Origin: Paenibacillus camerounensis
GTDB lineage: Bacteria; Bacillota; Bacilli; Paenibacillales; Paenibacillaceae
DNA: 64,000 nt
Direction: 5' to 3'
Assembly: GCF_000723885.1 (NCBI RefSeq)
Contig: NZ_CCDG010000039.1
Location: 62,001 to 126,000, forward strand
The position numbers and the translations under genes were made by a program. Shown in pieces: positions 24,823 to 34,007 of this stretch (position 1 is its first letter; each line of letters opens with the position of its first letter). Under the pieces are notes generated by a model. The model worked only from the letters and a program-made list of their open reading frames with translations, had not been told where the DNA came from and did no database searches.

Positions 24823-26796
24823 TTATAGTGTATGTGGCTGCGGCTGTACGGCAAGCACAACCATGCCCGGTTGCTTGACGTTCAGCGCACCGCCCGCAAG
24901 CTTGGAGACCAGCTCGCCGCCGAACAGTATGCTCCATTCGCCAAGGGCAGGCAGCTTCAAGGAAGCTCCGGACGGATTGGCGTTATAGAGCACGTACAGA
25001 TGCTCAGCCGCATCGCCTCCGGCATGACCCCGCAGTGTATAGGCCACTGTGCCGGCCGGAGACTGTTCGAACATGAGCTGTGCGCGTATTTCCTCTGCGG
25101 TGCGCAGCCGGAAGGCCGGATGATCCCTCCGCAGCGCAATCAGGCGCTTCATGTAATCAACATCGCCGGCATGGGCGGCGCAGCGCTCCCAGTCCATCCA
25201 ATTGACCTCTACCGGCGATTTATAGCTGTTCTCCACACTATCCTTGGTACGCATAAACTCCTGGCCGGCGTGCAGGAACGGAATCCCCTGGCTGGTCAGC
25301 ACCATTGCGGAGGCCAGACGGTGCATGGCTGCACGGTCTGCATCACTCTCATCCTGTGCGGATAACACGATTTTGTCCCAGAGCGTGTGATTATCATGGC
25401 ATTCCACAAAATTCACACACTGCTGCGGCTCATCCGCAAACTGTCCGGCAGCCTGGCCGTGCACTATGCCTCCGGTAATTCCCGTCTTTACCGCCTGCTC
25501 CAGGCCGTGCTTGCCGCTGATAAATCCCCGTTCCTCATAGTGAAAAATATTACCCTTCACCGCATCGCGGAAGCCGTCGTTGAAATGTCCGATTCCCGGA
25601 AGCACATCTGCATTGCTCTGATTCGCAAGCTTCTCGGGTGCAAGCTCTGTATCCATAATCCAGCCTTCGCCGATGGTCATAATTGAAGGGTCCAGCTGAT
25701 CAAGACGGCGGCGGATCTCCTGCATGGTCCCAATATCCAGCAGGCCCATCAGATCAAAGCGGAAGCCGTCAATATGATATTCCTCCGCCCAGTACAGGAC
25801 GGATTCGACGATAAAGCGGGATACCATCAGCCGCTCGCTCGCAACATCATTTCCGCAGCCCGATCCGTTCGACAGGCTGCCATCCCGCTTGTAGCGGAGA
25901 TAATAACCGGGAACCAGCTTTGTGAAGTTAACGCGGAAGCCGTCATATACATGGTTGTAGACGACATCCATAATGACGCGCAGCCCGCGGTCATGCAGCG
26001 CCTGTATCATCTCCTTCAGTTCACGGATTCTTACAGCCGGAGCATAAGGATCGGTGGCATAGGAGCCCTCCGGGGCATTGAAATTCTTCGGGTCATACCC
26101 CCAGTTATAATGGGGCTGATCCAGCTTGGTTTCATCGACACTCTCTGTAGCATAATCATAAAACGGCAGCAGCTGCACATGGGTTACACCAAGACCGGCA
26201 ATATGATCCAGTCCGGTCGCAACCCCTCTGGGGCCGCGTGTTCCATCCTCCGCCAGGCCGAGATACTGGCTTTTATGGACAATCCCGCTGCCGGGATGTA
26301 CGGATAAGTCACGCAGATGCAGCTCGTAGATGACAGCATCGACCGGGTCGGCAAGCAGCGGCTTGTCATCCGTCCAGCGCCCAGGATTTGTCTTGGACAT
26401 ATCCAGGATGGCACTCCGGTCACCGTTAACCCCAACAGCCCGGGCATAGGGGTCTGCCGCTTCATTCCACTGCTCCCCGACACGCACCCGGTAGGTATAG
26501 AATTTGCCCTCCAGGTCACCGCTTATTTTGAGCCTCCATGTGCCCCGCACCTCACGGGTCATCGGCAGATGCTTACCTGCGGCATCCTGCCAGGAATCAT
26601 ACAGCACAACTTCTGCTTCAAAGGCAGTAGGCGCCCATAGGCAGAACGAGGAGGACTGGGGGGTATAAGTTAAGCCCAGATCATTGCCGTCATAGCTGAA
26701 AAGCTGGTCAAACTCCTGATCAAACACAGATATTCCGCCGGTGGCCGCCGGATCACCATAGTGAACCGGTTCTTTCATTTCTTTTTGTACGGACAA
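24823..26796 (-). CDS. pulA: Type I pullulanase (alpha-1,6 debranching enzyme)
   Basis: 657 residues, GH13. An N-terminal CBM48-like domain (about 35-130, FCLWAPTAFEAEVVLYD) precedes the catalytic barrel. The pullulanase signature YNWGYDPKNFNAPEGSYATD is at about 230. The catalytic residues are Asp in GFRFDLMGLLD, Glu in MTIGEGW and Asp in VECHDNHTLWDK. No signal peptide is seen, so the enzyme is probably cytoplasmic and trims alpha-1,6 branches of glycogen or imported dextrins. The reading frame starts with a TTG at 26796; an in-frame ATG six codons later is possible but has no better ribosome site. A terminator follows. Confidence 0.94.
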   Translation of the reverse strand: MSVQKEMKEPVHYGDPAATGGISVFDQEFDQLFSYDGNDLGLTYTPQSSSFCLWAPTAFEAEVVLYDSWQDAAGKHLPMTREVRGTWRLKISGDLEGKFYTYRVRVGEQWNEAADPYARAVGVNGDRSAILDMSKTNPGRWTDDKPLLADPVDAVIYELHLRDLSVHPGSGIVHKSQYLGLAEDGTRGPRGVATGLDHIAGLGVTHVQLLPFYDYATESVDETKLDQPHYNWGYDPKNFNAPEGSYATDPYAPAVRIRELKEMIQALHDRGLRVIMDVVYNHVYDGFRVNFTKLVPGYYLRYKRDGSLSNGSGCGNDVASERLMVSRFIVESVLYWAEEYHIDGFRFDLMGLLDIGTMQEIRRRLDQLDPSIMTIGEGWIMDTELAPEKLANQSNADVLPGIGHFNDGFRDAVKGNIFHYEERGFISGKHGLEQAVKTGITGGIVHGQAAGQFADEPQQCVNFVECHDNHTLWDKIVLSAQDESDADRAAMHRLASAMVLTSQGIPFLHAGQEFMRTKDSVENSYKSPVEVNWMDWERCAAHAGDVDYMKRLIALRRDHPAFRLRTAEEIRAQLMFEQSPAGTVAYTLRGHAGGDAAEHLYVLYNANPSGASLKLPALGEWSILFGGELVSKLAGGALNVKQPGMVVLAVQPQPHTL

Positions 26797-26922
26797 GGCA
26801 ACCTGTCTCCTTTACCTTTTATTAACTGGAATTATAGCGTCATTATCCCAGTGGCGCAAACGTTTGTACAGGATTTTCTGCCAGGATTCCCGTTTCGTAC
26901 ATCTGCTGTATCGGAAGCCGGG

Positions 26923-27543
26923 TTAGAAACCGATAATATTGAGGCTTACCATAGATATTACAGCCTGATTAGGTATATAGTGAATGCGCCGCTCCTGCCC
27001 CGGAAGATAGCCGCCGCCTCTAAGCCGAACCCCGTTATCGTGTACAATCAGCACAGGCCCCAAGCCGTCCTCCGGCTCCTCATAACCGGTTCCCAGCACC
27101 CAATGATAATCGTAGGCAAACTCCCCCTGCCAGCGGAGGCTGAACCACTTATCGAATTTGAGTGCCACCGGGCGCCCTGCGTTGATTTCCGCTTTATACC
27201 GCTCTATATCGTTGAATACAGCTACGTCAGTCCTGCCGCTGTTATTCTCATCCTTCCCGGAAGCAGAGCTGATATACCCGTGAAGAGCCCGGACGAAGCT
27301 GCGTACACTCATGCCCCAGGCTCTCCCGCTGTGACGGCTGTATATGTAATTTATATGGGCTGCTTTGGTGGCAAAATGCCTGCTGCCGGGAATAAAATCC
27401 GCTCCCTGCCGCGTATGCCAATATTCCATCATGGCGGCCAGCGTGGCCGGCCCGCAGGCAGAGCCGGGCGAATGAACGCCCGGCTCCCATTGTGTATAAG
27501 GCTCAGCGGCAAGGATGCGGCGGCTCTGCGGTGTCCGGCTCAT
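26923..27543 (-). CDS. C39-like (papain-fold) peptidase-family protein
   Basis: 206 residues. The papain-like active-site pattern is present: Cys in PGSACGPATLAAMMEYW (about 29), His in YDYHWVLGTGYEE (about 146) and a following Asp/Asn in VHDNGVRL. This matches the Peptidase_C39_2 type. No signal peptide or transporter domain is present, so it is not a classical bacteriocin exporter, and the substrate is unknown. Its start overlaps the stop of the large hybrid kinase gene by 4 bp (ATGA), meaning the two are translated together. That suggests the protein works in, or is controlled with, the kinase's pathway. Confidence 0.75.
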   Translation of the reverse strand: MSRTPQSRRILAAEPYTQWEPGVHSPGSACGPATLAAMMEYWHTRQGADFIPGSRHFATKAAHINYIYSRHSGRAWGMSVRSFVRALHGYISSASGKDENNSGRTDVAVFNDIERYKAEINAGRPVALKFDKWFSLRWQGEFAYDYHWVLGTGYEEPEDGLGPVLIVHDNGVRLRGGGYLPGQERRIHYIPNQAVISMVSLNIIGF

Positions 27544-30500
27544 AAAGCGATCCGCTCCTGCCGCTTCTGCAGAACACGTTCAATATCCGATGCCAGAAAC
27601 GGCTTGCTGATGAAATCCTCCATCCCTACAGCAAGGCACCGTTCCCTGTCCTCGGGCCGTGTGAAGGCTGTTACGGCTACCAGATACGGACGTTTATCCG
27701 GCGCGAGCTGGTCACGGATTCGGGCTGCTGCAGTAAGCCCGCTCATCACAGGCATCTGCACATCCATAAATACAAGGTCGTAAGGCTGCTGCAGCACATT
27801 CTGCAGCGCCTGCCGGCCGTCCTCCGCCAGGTCGGCAGCGTATCCCCGCTTCTTCAGCATGGTCAGCAGAAGCTTCTGGTTGACCGGGTGGTCTTCGGCC
27901 ACCAGAATCCGCAGCGGACCGAACTTGGGCTCCACCCCGGGATGCTCCCCCGGATGATGCAGCTCCGGCTCCCCCGGCTCTGCCATTACATAGGGGACCG
28001 TGCCGGCTTGCGGAGAATGAATAGCCTCTGCATCTGCCGTATCCATCCCCACAGGATCTTTATCCGGTTCATATTCGACATGAATAGGCAGAGTGAAATA
28101 AAAGTTGGCGCCTTCACCCTCCCTGCTGTCTACTGCAATAGCCCCTCCCATAAGCTCCACAAGCCGCTTGCAGATAGACAGGCCCAGTCCGGTACCGCCA
28201 TATTTGCGGTTAATCGCCGGATGCAGCTGCGAGAAGGACTGGAACAGCAGGGACTGCTTCTCCGGCGGAATCCCGATTCCGGTATCCTGCACGTTGAACT
28301 TCAGGATCATTTTGTCCCGGTTAGGGCAAAGTTCCGTCTCCACGGCAATATCCACCGATCCCTGCTCGGTAAATTTGACCGCATTGCTGGCCAGATTAAC
28401 CAGCACCTGGCGCAGCCGGTCTGCATCCCCGGTAATCAGCTCCGGTACATCAGGAGCGATCCTGCAGGTCAGCTCGATATTTTTCTCCCGTGCCTTGGGC
28501 AGGAACAGCTCCTTGACACTTTCCATCACCCACTCCAAATGAACCGGCTCCCGGGCAAGCGTCATTTTCCCGGCTTCAATTTTACTGAAATCGAGGATTT
28601 CATTCAGAATATACAGCAGAGAGGCACTGCTCTCACTGATAATTGCAGCATACCCGCGCTGCTCCTCATCAAGCTCCGTTTCTGTAAGCAGATCCGTCAT
28701 GCCCATAATTCCGTTCATCGGGGTTCTCAGCTCATGACTCATAATGGCGAGGAATTCCGATTTGGCCTGATCAGCCTTTTCGGCAGATTCCTTGGCACGG
28801 ATGATCTCCTGCTCGTTGGTAATATCGCGGAAAACAACAACCGCTCCGATCCGCTCGCCTTTATCAAACAAAGGGGTTACCTGATATTCGGCCAGGAAGC
28901 TTGATCCGTCCTTCCGCCACAATACCGCATTATTGCTCTGAAGCGACTCGCCCGCCCGTACAGCCTGCATCAGCGGAGACTCTTCGGGCCGCGAATAGAT
29001 CCCGTCCAGCTCCGTCTGCTGAATATAGCCGAGATAAGGCTGCCCCATAATTTCACCGTAGGCAAAGCCCAGCATCTGCGCTCCCGCGGGATTAATAAAG
29101 GTCACTCTGCCTTCCGTATCAAGGCCAAAAATCCCCTCGGATACTGCATTAAGAATCAGGGTGTAATCATTGCTGAGCTTCTCAATCTGCTCGGTATAGC
29201 GGGTACGTTCGGTTATATCGCGGGATATGCCGAAGACCCCGACCACCTCGTCATCAATAATAATCGGGATATTGGTCGTATTAATCTCTACCAGATGTCC
29301 TGATTTATGAATCAGCGTCAGATCATAATTCTGCGGCACACCCCGGACTGCCATTTCAAAATGGTCCTTCGTCTTCTGAACATCCTTTTCATGCACAAGC
29401 GGTCCGTAATAATTGCCGATCAGCTCCTCCATGGAGTAGCCGGACAGTTCCTCAAGAATAGTATTCGCCGTCAGATAGTCCCCCTGCAAGTTCATGGAAT
29501 AGACCGCTGACGGGTTATATTCAAACAGCGATTTGTAGTGCTGCTCGCTCTCCTGCAGTCTGGCTTCAAACTGCTTGCGCTCGGTGATATCGCGTCCGAC
29601 GGCAATGATCTCGGCAATCTGCCCGTGTTCATCAAAAATATAGCGGCTGTTCGACTCAAACCAGACGTAGCTGCCGTTTTTGTGACGGTACCGGTAGGAT
29701 ATCGGCCGAATAAATCTGTCCGCTTCGCTTTGCGCCATCATCTGCTGCATCATCAGCAGATCATCCGGATGAAGGTAGTCGTAGGCGCTGGTGCCGACCA
29801 TTTCCTCAGGCTCATAGCCCAGCAGCGAACTGCTGGCGGGAGAGCAGTACAGGAAGATGCTGTCCTTAACCGCATGGCGCGAGATCAGGTCCAGGGAATT
29901 CTCCGACATCAGGCGGAAATTGCGCTCGCTCTCCCTGAGCTGGCGCTCCATCTGCTGCCGCTCGGTAATATCCTGCATCATGCCGATCAGTTGGATCGGC
30001 ACTCCGTCCGGATTCAGGATCACATCCCATTGGATATTAATCGTAAGCTCACTATCATCCTGGAGAATCAGCCGGTAAGCAGCCTCACCGGAGGCTCCCC
30101 GGGCCAGTGCCCGTTCAACATTCTCATAGAGATAATCAAGATCATCCGGATGGACAAGGTCGATGAGTGTCTGGTGATTTATCCCTTCTGCTCCTGCATC
30201 AAGATGGAGCATCCGCTGCAGCTCTTCCGAGAATGACAGCCTGCCCTTAGCCAGATCCCAGCTCCAGGAGCCGATCCGGGCAACTCTCTGCGCGGCAGCC
30301 AGCGCCTCTTCATTCTGTTTGCGGCTGGTTATGTTCCGGCCGATGCCCATAATTCTGGTGATTTCATTTTTCTCATTCTTTACTGCATGAAAAGAGGTTT
30401 CAAACCAGATATAGTGCCCGTCCTTATGACGCAGACGGCGGACGTACGTATCATCTCCCAGCAGCCCTTCAGCCAAATCCATGTTCCTGCTGTCATCGGG

Positions 30501-31070
30501 GTGGTAGAATTCAATCCGGTTCCTCCCGATTATCTCCTCCGGCTTGTAACCGATAAGCTTCAGGGAAGAGGGGGAAATAAAGCTCAGAGTGCCGTCAGGC
30601 TGGGAAAAGGAAATCATGCTTTGGTCGTCTTTTATAAATAAATCATATAAATCACGGCTGTCTACAGTGAGCTGGTCCGCAATTTTCCGGTCTGTAATAT
30701 CTGCTGCATATACGATAATGTGCGGGGAAGCCTGTCCGGCTTCAGGACGTACAAAGGTAAGGGATAGCCACAATGGACGGCCTGGACGGCTGTAAAATTT
30801 CAATTCTTTTACGGAGGAGGCGCCCGGTGGTAGGGAGTCCGGGTCTATCGTTTCTGTCAATGACAGGCCTTCCTGCTCCGCCGGTGGTGCAATCAGGCTG
30901 CCGCAAACGGTGTTCTGGAGAAAGTCAGCTTCATTGCAGCCCAAGATATCGCATAATGCGGAATTGACCTTAATCCACTTATGCGACTCTACGGCCCACA
31001 CTGCCATTCCTACAGGTGACATCATGAATGCCTGATCCAGAATACTGTGATTCTCTGCCAAGTAATCCAT
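27540..31070 (-). CDS. Multi-PAS hybrid sensor histidine kinase with receiver domain
   Basis: 1176 residues. Six PAS/PAC units follow each other (starting near 10, 140, 258, 378, 503 and 630), several with the motif YSMEELIG or YHPDD. Then come HisKA with the phospho-acceptor His in IMSHELRTPMNGIMG (about 770), HATPase with N-box NLASNAVKFTEQGS and G-boxes DTGIGIPPEK and GGTGLGLSI, and a C-terminal receiver with VAEDHPVN, acceptor Asp in DLVFMDVQMPVMSG and Lys in FISKPF. No membrane segment is seen, so it is a soluble sensor of internal cues such as redox state, light or small molecules. No separate output protein is encoded nearby except the C39-like protein. The start has GGAGG upstream. 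Confidence 0.94.
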   Translation of the reverse strand: MDYLAENHSILDQAFMMSPVGMAVWAVESHKWIKVNSALCDILGCNEADFLQNTVCGSLIAPPAEQEGLSLTETIDPDSLPPGASSVKELKFYSRPGRPLWLSLTFVRPEAGQASPHIIVYAADITDRKIADQLTVDSRDLYDLFIKDDQSMISFSQPDGTLSFISPSSLKLIGYKPEEIIGRNRIEFYHPDDSRNMDLAEGLLGDDTYVRRLRHKDGHYIWFETSFHAVKNEKNEITRIMGIGRNITSRKQNEEALAAAQRVARIGSWSWDLAKGRLSFSEELQRMLHLDAGAEGINHQTLIDLVHPDDLDYLYENVERALARGASGEAAYRLILQDDSELTINIQWDVILNPDGVPIQLIGMMQDITERQQMERQLRESERNFRLMSENSLDLISRHAVKDSIFLYCSPASSSLLGYEPEEMVGTSAYDYLHPDDLLMMQQMMAQSEADRFIRPISYRYRHKNGSYVWFESNSRYIFDEHGQIAEIIAVGRDITERKQFEARLQESEQHYKSLFEYNPSAVYSMNLQGDYLTANTILEELSGYSMEELIGNYYGPLVHEKDVQKTKDHFEMAVRGVPQNYDLTLIHKSGHLVEINTTNIPIIIDDEVVGVFGISRDITERTRYTEQIEKLSNDYTLILNAVSEGIFGLDTEGRVTFINPAGAQMLGFAYGEIMGQPYLGYIQQTELDGIYSRPEESPLMQAVRAGESLQSNNAVLWRKDGSSFLAEYQVTPLFDKGERIGAVVVFRDITNEQEIIRAKESAEKADQAKSEFLAIMSHELRTPMNGIMGMTDLLTETELDEEQRGYAAIISESSASLLYILNEILDFSKIEAGKMTLAREPVHLEWVMESVKELFLPKAREKNIELTCRIAPDVPELITGDADRLRQVLVNLASNAVKFTEQGSVDIAVETELCPNRDKMILKFNVQDTGIGIPPEKQSLLFQSFSQLHPAINRKYGGTGLGLSICKRLVELMGGAIAVDSREGEGANFYFTLPIHVEYEPDKDPVGMDTADAEAIHSPQAGTVPYVMAEPGEPELHHPGEHPGVEPKFGPLRILVAEDHPVNQKLLLTMLKKRGYAADLAEDGRQALQNVLQQPYDLVFMDVQMPVMSGLTAAARIRDQLAPDKRPYLVAVTAFTRPEDRERCLAVGMEDFISKPFLASDIERVLQKRQERIAL

Positions 31071-31205
31071 TTATTCAGGGCCTCCTTCATCACGAGCCGG
31101 CTCCTATGCAGACTCTACGTTATACTCTTTCTTCAGTATACGACATGTGGACATTGGAAGAAATGTACGGCACACGTTTAGGGAATAAATTCCGAATTTT
31201 AAATA

Positions 31206-31234
31206 TTGACGTTGTCCCGTAATTCCTCTAAAGT
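31206..31234 (+). promoter_or_regulatory. Candidate promoter of the 31360 gene
   Basis: -35 TTGACG (31206-31211) and -10 TAAAGT (31229-31234), spacing 17 bp. It points right, away from the kinase gene. The predicted leader then runs into an intrinsic terminator before reaching the gene. Confidence 0.5.
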
Positions 31235-31275
31235 TTAGACCAATAATATATTAAACTGACTTGTTACGCCGGAAG

Positions 31276-31320
31276 CACCCGTAATAAAGGCTTATTTGCC
31301 TTTACTGCGGGTGTTTTTTT
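31276..31320 (+). terminator. Leader terminator/attenuator before the coiled-coil protein gene
   Basis: Stem CACCCG/CGGGTG, three mismatched bases, then TAAAGGC/GCCTTTA around TTATTT, followed by seven T. It sits between the candidate promoter and the GTG start at 31360. No plus-strand gene lies upstream that it could terminate. Confidence 0.75.
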
Positions 31321-31359
31321 GTTATACCGGTTAACAGGGATATCAGGAGGAGGAATATC

Positions 31360-32178
31360 GTGAACAAACGTGTGCAAATCTTTCTCGCAGTGCTGGTTCT
31401 GATAATGCCCTTATTCGCTTCAGCAGGAAGGGCGTCTGCAGCGGCCGTTGTACTGACCCCGTCCATTGAGGCAGCCTTTGATCTGACTGCGGCAGCCGCA
31501 AGCACGCAGGACCGGACCAGGCTGAAGAGCCAATACAGCGAGCTGGACGGCCTGGCCGCTCAGTATGACAGCAGGGAAGAACAGATCCGTGTCCTGCATG
31601 AAAGAAACGCCCAGAGCCTGATCACAGTCCGCAAGCAGATTACGGAGATTGATCAGGCCGCCGTAGCTAAGCTTACCGCAGCTGTCACCAGCACCAAGGA
31701 GCGTTACCAGCCGCTTTTCGACCAGTACAGCGCACTGAACAGCCGGATCGCACTCGTTAAGAGGCTTAAAGATAAGAATTTGAATGCTATTCTCAAGACC
31801 CAGGCGGATGCTATGAAAATCACAGTCCAGATCGCCCGCCAGGACATCAGGGACAAGGAAGCCGTGCTGAAGGCGGCCAAAGAGGCAAGGACCCGGAAGA
31901 TTGCCGCCGCCCGCAGAACCTTATCGGGTATTGAAAGCCCCCAGACATCCATCAAAACCCAAAAAAGCGCAGCCTCCGCCCTGAATAAGCGGATTACTGC
32001 CGACTTCAGCAGCTTCAAGACTGCCGTCCGCAAGCAAAACCCGGCTCTCGCTGGACAATCCCTAACCTCGCTTGTATCAGGCTACAAGCAGATTGCTGCC
32101 AGCAAACAAAAGATCATCGAGCTGGAACAGAAGGTTGCCGCGGTCATCGCCGCGACCTTAAAGCAAACTGCCTCCTGA
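31360..32178 (+). CDS. Secreted coiled-coil protein of unknown function
   Basis: 272 residues from a GTG start with AGGAGGAGGAA upstream. A signal peptide (MNKRVQIFLAVLVLIMPLFA, then SAGRASAAA) is followed by an entirely helical, Lys/Ala/Gln-rich region with heptad-like stretches (about 45-150 and 150-265), such as LNSRIALVKRLKDKNLNAIL. I do not recognise the family. It resembles extracellular coiled-coil proteins that bind the cell wall or spore surface, but this is only compositional. It precedes a spore-coat-type glycosyltransferase by 86 bp. Transcription appears to pass a leader terminator. Confidence 0.8.
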   Translation: MNKRVQIFLAVLVLIMPLFASAGRASAAAVVLTPSIEAAFDLTAAAASTQDRTRLKSQYSELDGLAAQYDSREEQIRVLHERNAQSLITVRKQITEIDQAAVAKLTAAVTSTKERYQPLFDQYSALNSRIALVKRLKDKNLNAILKTQADAMKITVQIARQDIRDKEAVLKAAKEARTRKIAAARRTLSGIESPQTSIKTQKSAASALNKRITADFSSFKTAVRKQNPALAGQSLTSLVSGYKQIAASKQKIIELEQKVAAVIAATLKQTAS

Positions 32179-32264
32179 TTGGCACCAAGGGTATCCTCCG
32201 CCTGAAATAGTGCATATGGTGATAGAGAGAATTTACGAAAGCCGGCCGGAAGGAGGCTCGAACT

Positions 32265-33365
32265 ATGCGTATCTGTATCATTGCACCGGAGCAGTTCCCG
32301 CTGCCGGGGGACGGCTCTGTAGAAATCTGTATCTGGGCGATAGCCAGACGCCTGGCCGGAAGACATGACGTAACTATAATTAGCCGGGCAACCGCCCTGC
32401 TGCCGGACACCGCCGAGCTGGAGCAGGTGCGGATTATCCGCCTGGCTTCGGGTACTCCGCGTCTTTACCAGGCTTCCGTGCTCCAATTCCTGAAGCAAGA
32501 GTCTTTTGATATTATCCAGGTCGATAACCGTCCGCTGCTTATGGCTGCCGTCAAAGAGCGGCACCCTGATATCCCGGTGCTGCTGTATCTCCACTCCCTT
32601 ACCTTTGTTCCGGCTGAGCGCAGAATAGCGCGCTCCCTGGCCCGCGCCGACGGGATTGCCGTTAATAGCAGATCACTGCTGAATAAGCTGTCAGGGCGCT
32701 TCCCCGGGATACACAGAAGGCTCAGCGTTGTCCCGCTGGGCGCTGAGCTCTCCCGGTTCACACCTGCGGAGCTGCCGGAACGCCAGCGCCTGCGCAGGCA
32801 ATACCGGCTGCCTCAGGTATTTACCGTGCTGTTTGCCGGCAGAATCATTCCCCGCAAAGGTGTGCATGTCCTCATCCGGGCGATGTATCATGTGAACAAG
32901 CGTATGCCTGCCCATCTGGTCGTTGCGGGGCAGGGCAAACCGGCGTATATCCGCCAGCTGAAGCTTCTGGCCGGAAGGCTGGGCGTGTCCGTCTCCTTTC
33001 CGGGCAAAATTGCCCATGAGCAGATTCACAGCCTGTATCAGGCTGCGGACTGCTTCGTCTGTCCCTCCCAGAGGCATGAATCGTTCGGGCTGGTCAATGT
33101 GGAGGCGATGGCCTCCGGGCTGCCCGTCATCGCTTCAGACAACGGGGGAATCCGGGAGATTATCCGTTCCGGCCATAACGGCTATCTGGCCGTAAGATAC
33201 CGGGAGGCTCTGCCTTTTGCCAGGCTGCTGCTGAGGGTCGGCCGCAGCCCGGGACTGGCCGCAAGGATCGGATTGCAGGGCCGAAGCGACGCCCTGCGCA
33301 CCTTCGACTGGGGTCATACCGCCCTTCGCCTGGAAGAGCTGTATCAGTCACTTCTTCATGCCTGA
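32265..33365 (+). CDS. GT4 family glycosyltransferase (CotSA-like)
   Basis: 366 residues, GT-B fold. N-terminal acceptor half starts MRICIIAPEQFPLPGDGSVE. The C-terminal nucleotide-sugar half has VLFAGRIIPRKGVHVLIRA (about 190-208), GKIAHEQIHSLYQAADCFV, and the EX7E motif ESFGLVNVEAMASGLPVIAS (about 272-291). Residue pattern and size are those of GT4 enzymes such as the spore-coat protein CotSA. The likely role is sugar transfer to a surface or spore component. Start ATG follows AAGGAGG by 8 nt. It is probably co-transcribed with the secreted protein upstream. Confidence 0.88.
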   Translation: MRICIIAPEQFPLPGDGSVEICIWAIARRLAGRHDVTIISRATALLPDTAELEQVRIIRLASGTPRLYQASVLQFLKQESFDIIQVDNRPLLMAAVKERHPDIPVLLYLHSLTFVPAERRIARSLARADGIAVNSRSLLNKLSGRFPGIHRRLSVVPLGAELSRFTPAELPERQRLRRQYRLPQVFTVLFAGRIIPRKGVHVLIRAMYHVNKRMPAHLVVAGQGKPAYIRQLKLLAGRLGVSVSFPGKIAHEQIHSLYQAADCFVCPSQRHESFGLVNVEAMASGLPVIASDNGGIREIIRSGHNGYLAVRYREALPFARLLLRVGRSPGLAARIGLQGRSDALRTFDWGHTALRLEELYQSLLHA

Positions 33366-33468
33366 CAGCGGGGAGCCGGCCTGAACAGCGCTCCTCTGAC
33401 TTGCGACAGTATGTATAAAGAACTTTGTGACCATTCTCGCAGGATATGGTCCGCAGCAGCAATTATAC

Positions 33469-33511
33469 TGTTATTGTAAGCGTTGCCAATAACAAGCTAT
33501 GTTAACTTGTT
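33469..33511. promoter_or_regulatory. Two overlapping inverted repeats upstream of the PII-like gene
   Basis: TGTTATTG/CAATAACA (33469-33476 and 33487-33494, 10-nt spacer) is followed by AACAAG/CTTGTT (33491-33511). Dyads of this kind upstream of a nitrogen-sensor gene suggest an operator. The pattern does not fit the GlnR/TnrA consensus well, so the binding protein is not named. Confidence 0.4.
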
Positions 33512-33575
33512 CCGCCATCCAGATGCTGGCAACCCCCTACAACACATTAATCAGCTGTAGAAAGGGTGCATCCTT

Positions 33576-33902
33576 ATGTTAATGATTAAGGCTATTATCA
33601 GACCGGAGAAGGCAGATGAGGTTATGGCTGAGCTAATGCTTGCCGGCTTCCCGTCCATCAGTAAGATGGATCTGCTTGGGCGCGGTAAACAAAAGGGAAT
33701 TCAGGTCGGAACAAACCACTACAATCAGATTTCCAAAAAACTGCTGATGATTGTCATCAATAACGACGAGAAGGATGATGTCATCAGTATTATTATGAGA
33801 ACGGCAAGAACCGGGGAGCATGGCTCCTTCGGTGACGGCAAGATTTTTGTAATGCCTGTGATGGAAGCCTTCACCATCAGCAACGGCAAAAATCTGCTGT
33901 AG
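33576..33902 (+). CDS. PII family nitrogen regulator of the NifI1 type
   Basis: 108 residues. It starts MLMIKAIIRPEKADEVM, has the GRGKQKGIQVG segment leading into a short T-loop, and the B-loop region RTARTGEHGSFGDGKIFV. These blocks match NifI1 proteins better than GlnB/GlnK: the T-loop lacks the Tyr that is uridylylated in enteric GlnB. NifI1 works with NifI2 to switch nitrogenase in response to 2-oxoglutarate in methanogens and some Firmicutes. Here there is no nif gene, no NifI2 and no ammonium transporter within view, so the target is open. The protein should bind 2-oxoglutarate and ATP/ADP. Confidence 0.82.
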   Translation: MLMIKAIIRPEKADEVMAELMLAGFPSISKMDLLGRGKQKGIQVGTNHYNQISKKLLMIVINNDEKDDVISIIMRTARTGEHGSFGDGKIFVMPVMEAFTISNGKNLL

Positions 33903-33931
33903 CCTGCCCGGTCTAAACCGGCCTCCATGAC

Positions 33932-33993
33932 AAAGGGACAGCTCTGTGTCTGCCGGCGGATAAACCCGCCAATCAGGCACATGCTGTCCCTTT
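33932..33993. terminator. Bidirectional terminator between the PII and DUF445 genes
   Basis: Outer stem AAAGGGACAGC/GCTGTCCCTTT encloses inner complementary segments (GGCGG/CCCGCC). The convergent genes end at 33902 and 34008, so the hairpin serves both. Confidence 0.75.
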
Positions 33994-34007
33994 CTTTACT
34001 GTTTGTA

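Noticed and set aside
33469-33494. GlnR/TnrA site before the PII-like gene
   Set aside because: The TGTNA-N7-TNACA spacing is not met; the dyad has longer arms and another spacer, so only a generic operator is reported.
33520-33560. Sigma-54 promoter before the PII-like gene (TGGCAACCCCC region)
   Set aside because: The -12 GC element is missing at the required distance, and no sigma-54 activator is nearby.
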